This document shows, piece by piece, positions 7,698 to 12,859 of a stretch of 12,859 nt of DNA. The position numbers were made by a program, and so were the translations under genes. Under the pieces are notes generated by a model, which was not told where the DNA came from, ran no database searches, and worked only from the letters and a program-made list of their open reading frames with translations. Origin of the DNA: Candidatus Zixiibacteriota bacterium (GTDB lineage: Bacteria > Zixibacteria > MSB-5A5 > GN15 > PGXB01); NCBI GenBank assembly GCA_024230695.1, contig JAAERC010001028.1, positions 1 through 12,859 on the forward strand, read 5' to 3'. Each line of letters opens with the position of its first letter. Within the stretch, counting starts at the first letter, position 1.

Positions 7698-7741
7698 CCC
7701 ACAGCTTGTTATAAATCCTGAGATAAACGAAGGGCTGTGGG
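7698..7741. repeat. 8-bp perfect inverted repeat near the hypD 3' end
   Basis: Arms CCCACAGC (7698-7705) and GCTGTGGG (7734-7741) enclose 28 bases. It lies 65 bases beyond the hypD stop on the minus strand. It could end a transcript from either side, though no T tract follows on the minus strand. GGTGCCCCACA at its left edge repeats, with one mismatch, GGTGGCCCACA at 7468-7478, which hints at a degenerate interspersed repeat. Confidence 0.5.
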
Positions 7742-7805
7742 TTAATTGATTGGGAGATATAAGTATGTAATAGAAAGCACTATGATGATGGGTTACAAAT
7801 CAATA

Positions 7806-10166
7806 TCAATTCACACCCTGTTCGGTCCGTTTGATGATCTCGTTCTGCAAATCAACACCCAAGTCAATAAAATAATCGCTGTACCCCGCCACCCTGACAA
7901 TCAAATCACGATATTTCTGAGGATTTTCCTGTGCTTTGCGAAGTGTCTCGGCAGTCACAACATTAAACTGTATATGATGCCCGTTCATCTTAAAATATGC
8001 CCGCACCAGATGCCCTACTTTTGCCAGACTGTTATCATCTTCGAGAATCTGCGGTGTAAATTTCTGGTTCAACAAGGTCCCGCCGGTTCGAATATGATCT
8101 ATTTTCGATGCCGATTTCAAAACCGCCGTAGGACCCAGTCTGTCTGTCCCCTGCACCGGAGAAATACCCTCAGAAAGCGGAACACCGGACTCGCGGCCAT
8201 CGGGCATGGCACCGATCACCGATCCAAAATAGACATGCGATGTAGTCGGCAAAAGATTGATCCGAAAATGTCCACCTTTTGTATTGGGACGACCATCAAC
8301 AAGCGCAAAGAAACTTTCGAAAACCTGTTTCATAATGCTGTCTGGATACTCCAAATCATTACCATACTTTGGTGTTTTTTCCAGGAAAGTATTTTTAAGA
8401 TCGTCAAAATCCTTAAAATTATTCTCAAGCGCTTTTTTAAGTTCTGGAAAATCAAAGTTCTTGTTATCGAAAATATTATATTTTATCGACGTCAAACAAT
8501 CGGTCACCGAACCAAGTCCGACACCTTGAATATACGATGTATTGTACCGTGCACCGCCATTATTATAGTCCTTGCCGTTGGTTATGCAGTCATCTATCAA
8601 CAAAGACATAAACGGGGCTGGAAGCATCTCGGCCCAAAGCCGTTCGATAACAATATTGCCCTCGATCTTTATATCAAGAAAATGTTTCAATTGCTTTTCG
8701 AATGCTTCGTAAAACTCATCAAAGGTATTAAATTTCTCAGGAGCGCCACTTTTGACACCTATCTGTTTTTTGGTGCGCGGATCGTAGCCATTGTTAAGCG
8801 TTATCTCAAGTACTTTGGTCAGATTAAAATACCCGGTCAGGATATAACTCTCTTTTCCAAACGCTCCAGTTTCGACACATCCACTTGCCCCGCCATTACG
8901 CGCATCCTCAATCGTTTTGCCAACTCGTTGCATCTCTTGTATAATAGCATCGGTGTTAAAAAGCGATGGTTGCCCGTATCCGGTTTTAATAATCTTCAAA
9001 GCTCTATGAAGAAGTTTATCGGGATTCTTATGACTTAATTGTACCATCGAACTTGGTTGCACCAACCGCATTTCCTCGATAACATCAAGAATCATAAAAG
9101 TCATCTCATTAGCGCCATCTTTCCCGTCTTCTTTGAGACCGCCCAAATTTATAAGACAAAAATCGGTATAGGTATTGCTTTCCTGTGCAGTTACGCCGAC
9201 TTTTGGCGGCGCAGGTTGATTGTTAAATTTAATCCAGAATGATTGCAACAACTCGCGCGCTTGCTCCTCGGTGAGAAAACCGGATTTTATGTCTTTTTTA
9301 TAAAAAGGTAAAAGATGCTGATCCAGCCGGCCCGGATTAAAAGCATCCCACGTATTAAGTTCAGTTATTACACCCAGATGAACAAACCAATAGTATTGAA
9401 GCGCTTCCCAAAATGTTTCCGGTTTGTTAGCAGGAACTTTGGCGCAAATTTTTGACATCTGTAAAAGTTCGTCTTTTCTTTTGGAATCAGATTCAATATC
9501 AGCCAATTTGGCTAATTTTCCAGAGTACCGTTTGGCATATAAAATCAAAGCATCGGCACAAATCTTCATCGCCTTCAGCTGTTCTTTTTTGTTTTCTGAA
9601 TTTGTTTCATTAAGATCTAAAGAATTCAAACTTTCATTTATGTCAGCTTTAAAATCGTGAAAACCTTTTCTATAAATCTTATCATCCAGAACAGTATGTC
9701 CCGGTGCCCGTTGTTCTTGAAATTCTGTAAAGACTCCCGCCCTATATGTATCAATCCATTCCGGTGCGACTTTTTTGAAAATTTTATCACGGATTGATTT
9801 CCCCGACCAGAACGGAATTATTTTTTCGGATTGCGTCTTTTTGGACTTGACATCAACCCTAAATGATACTTTTTCACGAGAATCCAGTATTTCAAAATCA
9901 TCGATTGTATGAGTACAAATTTCAGGATAAGTGGGGGTCGCTTTTGGTGAGTTTCCCCGCTCACCGACAAAAAGTTCACTATCATTAACACAAAGTTCTT
10001 TATTTTCAAGCAGGTATTTGAAGGCATTGGCTCGAGTAACAGGAATTGAAAAATGTTCCGCCGAACCGTTAGTATAAAATTGTGTCAAGAGATTGGCTCG
10101 TTCCAGTGAAATATGCGGGACCGCATCAAGCGATTGTTGTCTTAATTTTTCTATCCGGCTATTCAT
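7806..10166 (-). CDS. hypD: Glycyl radical enzyme, trans-4-hydroxy-L-proline dehydratase
   Basis: A 786-residue glycyl radical enzyme that removes water from trans-4-hydroxy-L-proline to give (S)-1-pyrroline-5-carboxylate, which a ProC-type reductase can turn into proline. The radical glycine is G761 in RVAGYSDYF and the thiyl cysteine C430 in SGCVETGAFGKE. The GCVETG form points to HypD rather than pyruvate formate-lyase (two adjacent Cys) or the GCVEP form of choline lyase and glycerol dehydratase. Further candidate active-site residues are H157, D274 (NTWDAF), S330, D335-F336, E432, Y446 and T641. These fall 3-4 positions below the numbers I recall for the Clostridioides difficile enzyme (H160, D278, S334, D339, C434, E436, T645, G765). 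Length fits (about 790). The ATG at 10166 follows the hypE stop by 5 bp; its ribosome binding site is weak, so translational coupling is likely. The radical is destroyed by oxygen, implying an anoxic niche. Confidence 0.9.
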   Translation of the reverse strand: MNSRIEKLRQQSLDAVPHISLERANLLTQFYTNGSAEHFSIPVTRANAFKYLLENKELCVNDSELFVGERGNSPKATPTYPEICTHTIDDFEILDSREKVSFRVDVKSKKTQSEKIIPFWSGKSIRDKIFKKVAPEWIDTYRAGVFTEFQEQRAPGHTVLDDKIYRKGFHDFKADINESLNSLDLNETNSENKKEQLKAMKICADALILYAKRYSGKLAKLADIESDSKRKDELLQMSKICAKVPANKPETFWEALQYYWFVHLGVITELNTWDAFNPGRLDQHLLPFYKKDIKSGFLTEEQARELLQSFWIKFNNQPAPPKVGVTAQESNTYTDFCLINLGGLKEDGKDGANEMTFMILDVIEEMRLVQPSSMVQLSHKNPDKLLHRALKIIKTGYGQPSLFNTDAIIQEMQRVGKTIEDARNGGASGCVETGAFGKESYILTGYFNLTKVLEITLNNGYDPRTKKQIGVKSGAPEKFNTFDEFYEAFEKQLKHFLDIKIEGNIVIERLWAEMLPAPFMSLLIDDCITNGKDYNNGGARYNTSYIQGVGLGSVTDCLTSIKYNIFDNKNFDFPELKKALENNFKDFDDLKNTFLEKTPKYGNDLEYPDSIMKQVFESFFALVDGRPNTKGGHFRINLLPTTSHVYFGSVIGAMPDGRESGVPLSEGISPVQGTDRLGPTAVLKSASKIDHIRTGGTLLNQKFTPQILEDDNSLAKVGHLVRAYFKMNGHHIQFNVVTAETLRKAQENPQKYRDLIVRVAGYSDYFIDLGVDLQNEIIKRTEQGVN

Positions 10167-10171
10167 TATAA

Positions 10172-10957
10172 CTACCCATTTATTTTCACTTGAAATCGTG
10201 ATAAGTCAAAAACAGCGGCCAATTCATTCATCCGGGCTGTTTCCTGAGTTGATAATTTTCCTAATTTATTAGTTATTCCAAATCTCTCCCGTTTATCCTC
10301 CCCTAACTTATTATACGGAAGAAGACAAATATCTGTTATATTTTTTAAAGGAGAAACAAAATCAATGATCTCATTGAGATTTTTTCTGCTATCAGTTACA
10401 CCCGGGATGATTGGAATTCGAATAATAACACTATCACCCATTTTTGCTAATTTGGTTAGATTATCAAGAATTAATTTATTTGAAATGCCAGTATATTTTT
10501 GATGCAGATTGTTTTCCATAATTTTAAGATCATATAGAAATAAATCGACCAAATCATAAATCTTATCAAAATATTCAAATGGAACAAAACCCGAAGTATC
10601 AACAGCTGTAGAAATGTTATTATTTTGACACAAGAGAAGCATTTCCTGAAGAAATCCAATTTGGTCCATCGGCTCACCACCGGAAAATGTCACCCCACCG
10701 CCCGATTGCTTATAGAAGACTTTATCTTTTTCAATTTCCTTCATCAGTTTTTCGACAGTGATTTCTTCACCAATAGATTCCTCTTTTATCAGCCTATTTT
10801 TTATCTGTATTTTTTCCGGGCCGCTTTTGCGGCTTTCGGGATTATGACACCACTGACAATCAAGCGGACAGCCTTTCAGAAACACCGTTGTTCTAATACC
10901 GGGGCCGTCGTGAATAGCGAATTTTTTCAGATCAAATATTATTCCAGTTGTGCACAT
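10172..10957 (-). CDS. hypE: Glycyl-radical-enzyme activase (radical SAM), partner of HypD
   Basis: A 261-residue radical SAM enzyme that abstracts hydrogen from the HypD glycine to install the radical. Counting from the ATG at 10957, the cluster motif is C30-x3-C34-x2-C37 (CPLDCQWCHNPES), preceded by the activase signature FAIHDGPGIRTTVFLKGC. The SAM-binding GGEP motif is at 93-96 and the DLK motif at 143-145. A frame extension to a GTG at 10981 exists. I prefer the ATG because TAGGA lies 5 bases before it and because family members begin about ten residues before the IHDGPGIRT motif. Only three other cysteines occur and there is no ferredoxin-like insertion after the cluster motif, so this is a compact activase like that of pyruvate formate-lyase. 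First gene of the hypE-hypD operon. Assignment as the HypD activase rests on adjacency. Confidence 0.9.
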   Translation of the reverse strand: MCTTGIIFDLKKFAIHDGPGIRTTVFLKGCPLDCQWCHNPESRKSGPEKIQIKNRLIKEESIGEEITVEKLMKEIEKDKVFYKQSGGGVTFSGGEPMDQIGFLQEMLLLCQNNNISTAVDTSGFVPFEYFDKIYDLVDLFLYDLKIMENNLHQKYTGISNKLILDNLTKLAKMGDSVIIRIPIIPGVTDSRKNLNEIIDFVSPLKNITDICLLPYNKLGEDKRERFGITNKLGKLSTQETARMNELAAVFDLSRFQVKING

Positions 10958-10962
10958 ATTAT

Positions 10963-10966
10963 TCCT
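10963..10966 (-). promoter_or_regulatory. Ribosome binding site fixing the hypE start
   Basis: AGGA on the minus strand within TTTTAGGAAT, just upstream of the ATG at 10957. The alternative GTG at 10981 has no comparable site. Confidence 0.55.
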
Positions 10967-11003
10967 AAAATTATCATACACTGTTCTACGTCGTTACATT
11001 AAT

Positions 11004-11033
11004 TATATATAAGAATAACTGACAGATTTTCAA
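11004..11033 (-). promoter_or_regulatory. Likely promoter of hypED
   Basis: Minus strand TTGAAA (11033-11028) and an overlapping TATATA/TATAAT run between 11011 and 11002, giving spacers of 16 or 18 bp for TATATA. The leader would be about 40 bases. TGACA occurs twice on the plus strand, at 11020-11024 and 11040-11044, 20 bp apart and flanking the -35 box; this may be a regulator site or chance. Confidence 0.4.
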
Positions 11034-11173
11034 AGTCCATGACACAAATTAAGTAGAATACTAACAAATTGATTGAAACAGAAGGATCGTAAATGCGTCT
11101 AACTTATTACAATATAAAACAAAGCCCGGAGTTTTAGTTGACTATGGCAATTTGAAACTTATTTTAAACAAAA

Positions 11174-11194
11174 ATAAGACAAATTTAGTCTTAT
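11174..11194. promoter_or_regulatory. Near-perfect 21-bp palindrome, candidate operator
   Basis: Arms ATAAGAC (11174-11180) and GTCTTAT (11188-11194) flank AAATTTA, which is itself symmetric except for one A/A pair around a central T. It lies centred about 34 bp upstream of a TATAAT at 11218-11223, so near -46 relative to the predicted transcript start of the hydrolase-like gene. That fits a dimeric regulator. The regulator is unknown, and no regulator gene is in the window. Confidence 0.5.
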
Positions 11195-11217
11195 AAAAAA
11201 ACAATTGGATATTCAAG

Positions 11218-11223
11218 TATAAT
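11218..11223 (+). promoter_or_regulatory. -10 box of the hydrolase/TPR gene
   Basis: A perfect TATAAT 22 bases before the start codon at 11246. No good -35 sequence lies at 16-18 bp, which would fit an activator-dependent promoter using the palindrome just upstream. Confidence 0.45.
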
Positions 11224-11245
11224 TTATTTCTATTGGGGGTTCCTC

Positions 11246-12805
11246 ATGAAAAATCATAGTAAGGTAATTTGTTTGAAAACGACATTATTATTGATTCTAA
11301 TAATAAGTTTTCAGGCAAATATTCAGGCACAACCATCTCCCGTATGGGGTGATCTGAAACCCGGCGAGTATGCGGCGGGATTTAAGACAATCGAAAGATA
11401 TGACTATTCACGAACTTTTCGTTCCCACTATGGATATTTTGGAGAAGCAATACCGGGTGAAAATTCGCGGCCGATCCAAATATGTATCTGGTATCCGGCT
11501 CAAAAAACCGAAAATGCCGTCTCTATGGTATTGGGTGAATATGCCTTTCCATTCCCGGAAGATATGGACTTTTTCCAAATAGTCACTGCCACCCAACAAC
11601 GCGAATTGCAGAGATTGACCGGTTTGCTTGGTAATAATAGGGGCGCGATGCTGGATGCGTCAAATATCGAAATGTGTGCAATTGGCAATGCTCCTCCGGC
11701 CGAAGGTAAATTTCCATTGATTGTTTATTTCCCGGATCTGATGAACAGTATTTCCGACAATTTTGTCTTATGTGAATATTTGGCCAGTAATGGATTCGTT
11801 GTTTTAACTACTCATATGGTCGGAACCGGTGGATTGAATCCGGGCATAAATCAGATTGATCTTGAAACTGTTGTCAGAGATAAAGAATTTGCTCTTGCCA
11901 AAATCCATGATATCGATTTTATCAATATGGATAAAATTGGTACATTTGGGGTTGGCGGCGGCGGTCTTGCCTCGCTGATTTTGCAAATGCGAAATTATAA
12001 TATTGAGGCGGTTGCCAGTCTCGCCGGTTGGAATATAGTCACCGAACAAATTGAGTTTGTTAAAGAAAATCCTCACTACTCTGTCAATCGTATGGCGAAA
12101 CCTTTGCTCCAGATTTATTATGAAGATAATGAGATTTTCAACTTAGATTTGGTTGATTCATTAAAATATGCCGCTAGATATATGATTAAATTGGACAAAA
12201 TCCCCGAGGGCGGATTTTCCAGTTATCCAACGATTAGAAGCTATATGGATAGTTTGAATGTGACCAAGGTAATTTCACGTCCTAATTATGATTTGACCGC
12301 CAAATATCTTTTAGAATTTTATAATTTCTATCTTAAGAAGGATGAAATTGAATTTTCATTTGTCGATGATAATACTGGTTATGAATTCAAAAAAGGGATG
12401 GAACTCCCTCCGACATCTGATCAGTTTGTTGGTATTATCAGAAGCCAGGGAGGTGTAAAAGCGGTTGAGCTTTACAATAAATTTGAAAAATCAGATCCGG
12501 GCAGTATTACATTTCCGGAGGCAACAATTAATTTTGTGGGTTATCAAGCGATGCAAGAAGGTAGCAATGAAAATGCTATCGCATTATTTAAGCTAAACGC
12601 CGACACCTATCCAAATTCGGCAAATGTTTGGGATAGTTATTCTGATGGCCTGCAGGTGATCGGTGATGTTGCCGGAGCGATCAATTGCTACAAAAAAGTT
12701 CTGGAGGTTCTTCCGCTCGATAGTTTGATTGATGACGGATTAAAAGAAACTCTGAGAACCAATGCCGAAGCTGGCATTGAAAGATTATCAAATGAAAGTA
12801 ATTAA
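11246..12805 (+). CDS. Secreted alpha/beta-hydrolase-like protein lacking the catalytic serine, with C-terminal TPR-like repeats
   Basis: 519 residues. A signal peptide (basic start, hydrophobic LLLILIISF, likely cleavage after NIQA at residue 28) sends it to the periplasm or outside. Residues about 70-320 resemble the platelet-activating-factor acetylhydrolase / dienelactone hydrolase fold: RPIQICIWYPA (75-85), FPLIVYFPDLM (156-166), EYLASNGFVVLTTH (177-190) and DKIGTFGVGGGG (229-240). The last is the nucleophile elbow, normally G-x-S-x-G, and reads GVGGG, so the serine position is G237. I also see no obvious catalytic histidine in GGFSSYPTIRSYM (322-334). Residues about 424-490 form two TPR-like helix pairs (EGSNENAIALFKLNADTYP and DVAGAINCYKKVLEVLP). 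GGGGG lies 6 bases before the ATG. It is divergent from hypED and leads into another gene. The function is unknown; a scaffold or binding role is more likely than ester hydrolysis. Confidence 0.85.
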   Translation: MKNHSKVICLKTTLLLILIISFQANIQAQPSPVWGDLKPGEYAAGFKTIERYDYSRTFRSHYGYFGEAIPGENSRPIQICIWYPAQKTENAVSMVLGEYAFPFPEDMDFFQIVTATQQRELQRLTGLLGNNRGAMLDASNIEMCAIGNAPPAEGKFPLIVYFPDLMNSISDNFVLCEYLASNGFVVLTTHMVGTGGLNPGINQIDLETVVRDKEFALAKIHDIDFINMDKIGTFGVGGGGLASLILQMRNYNIEAVASLAGWNIVTEQIEFVKENPHYSVNRMAKPLLQIYYEDNEIFNLDLVDSLKYAARYMIKLDKIPEGGFSSYPTIRSYMDSLNVTKVISRPNYDLTAKYLLEFYNFYLKKDEIEFSFVDDNTGYEFKKGMELPPTSDQFVGIIRSQGGVKAVELYNKFEKSDPGSITFPEATINFVGYQAMQEGSNENAIALFKLNADTYPNSANVWDSYSDGLQVIGDVAGAINCYKKVLEVLPLDSLIDDGLKETLRTNAEAGIERLSNESN

Positions 12806-12839
12806 TTATAATAAGGCTATGGGAGGATTGGAGGAAAAA

Positions 12840-12859
12840 ATGAAAGAAAAAACATCCGG
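12840..12859 (+). CDS. Start of a further gene, cut by the right edge
   Basis: ATG at 12840 followed by codons for KEKTS, preceded by GGAGGA at 12830-12835, an ideal ribosome binding site. A second GGGAGG lies at 12821-12826. It starts 34 bp after the stop of the hydrolase/TPR gene, so the two probably form an operon. Too little is visible to assign a product; the basic start could open a signal peptide. Confidence 0.6.

Larger units (their letters stand above)
7418..7805. other. 388-bp gene-free region between convergent hemerythrin and hypD genes
   Basis: No credible coding sequence on either strand. It holds the hairpin at 7474-7489, an inverted repeat with arms GTCAAAA (7598-7604) and TTTTGAC (7611-7617), a promoter-like pair at 7613-7641, an AGGAGGG at 7647-7653 with no start codon at usable distance, a short inverted repeat CACCA/TGGTG (7679-7683, 7692-7696) and an 8-bp inverted repeat at 7698-7741. 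The stretch is unusually structured for a region between two gene ends. Confidence 0.6.
10982..11245. other. 264-bp divergent promoter region between hypE and the hydrolase/TPR gene
   Basis: AT-rich, holding the hypED promoter at the left, the palindrome and the -10 box at the right. In between, AAGGATCGTAA precedes an ATG at 11093 that opens only a 14-codon frame ending at 11137. I see no other structure in the middle part. Confidence 0.6.

Noticed and set aside
7746..9038. 430-codon open frame on the plus strand opposite hypD
   Set aside because: It is the antisense shadow of hypD. The translation is rich in Cys, His, Ile and Lys with no domain character, and it lacks a ribosome binding site, while hypD has intact catalytic motifs on the other strand.
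7806..10166. Pyruvate formate-lyase, choline TMA-lyase or glycerol dehydratase as identity of the glycyl radical enzyme
   Set aside because: There are no adjacent cysteines as in PflB, and GCVETG replaces the GCVEP of the choline and glycerol enzymes. The residue pattern fits HypD.
10958..10981. GTG start for hypE
   Set aside because: No ribosome binding site precedes it, while TAGGA precedes the ATG at 10957 and matches the usual activase N-terminus.
11093..11137. 14-codon frame with AAGGA upstream, possible leader peptide
   Set aside because: Too short, no terminator/antiterminator pair and no biased codon run follow it. It could be chance in AT-rich DNA.
11804..12076. 90-codon minus-strand frame inside the hydrolase/TPR gene
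   Set aside because: Antisense shadow with no ribosome binding site and no domain features.

Overview
The window looks like a piece of a Gram-negative (diderm), AT-leaning bacterial chromosome. The diderm call rests on an apolipoprotein N-acyltransferase, a lipobox-bearing propeller lipoprotein and two signal-peptide proteins. An uncultured member of the FCB superphylum (for example Zixibacteria or Ignavibacteria) would fit the mix of two-component-type propeller proteins, PD40 lipoproteins and glycyl-radical metabolism. That placement is a gestalt inference from gene content and has not been tested. I see no insertion sequence, phage, CRISPR array, tRNA or rRNA.

Left part, all on the minus strand. 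A housekeeping cluster reads, in transcription order, purM (purine synthesis), gpmI (cofactor-independent phosphoglycerate mutase), lnt (lipoprotein maturation) and a secreted beta-propeller protein cut by the left edge. Spacing is tight: 6 bp between purM and gpmI, then overlaps of 26 bp and about 34 bp, so it reads as one operon. Upstream of purM, also on the minus strand, lies a lipoprotein with seven PD40/TolB-type repeats and its own strong promoter. A stem-loop separates it from purM.

Middle. A single-domain bacteriohemerythrin with all seven iron ligands is divergent from the lipoprotein. It is followed by a 388-bp gene-free stretch holding several hairpins and an orphan promoter-like site. 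Next, on the minus strand, is a two-gene operon. hypE is a glycyl-radical-enzyme activase of the radical SAM superfamily, and hypD is a glycyl radical enzyme whose active-site residues match trans-4-hydroxy-L-proline dehydratase. Together they would convert hydroxyproline to pyrroline-5-carboxylate under anaerobic conditions. No proC-like reductase is in view.

Right part. Divergent from hypE across 264 bp is a secreted alpha/beta-hydrolase-like protein with C-terminal TPR-like repeats. Its nucleophile elbow has glycine where the catalytic serine should be, so it is probably a pseudo-enzyme or uses different chemistry. A near-perfect palindrome sits just upstream of its promoter. A further gene with a clear ribosome binding site starts 20 bases before the right edge.

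The points most worth a second look are the HypDE pair with its compact activase, the serine-less hydrolase/TPR protein, the palindrome between them, and the orphan promoter plus hairpins downstream of hypD.
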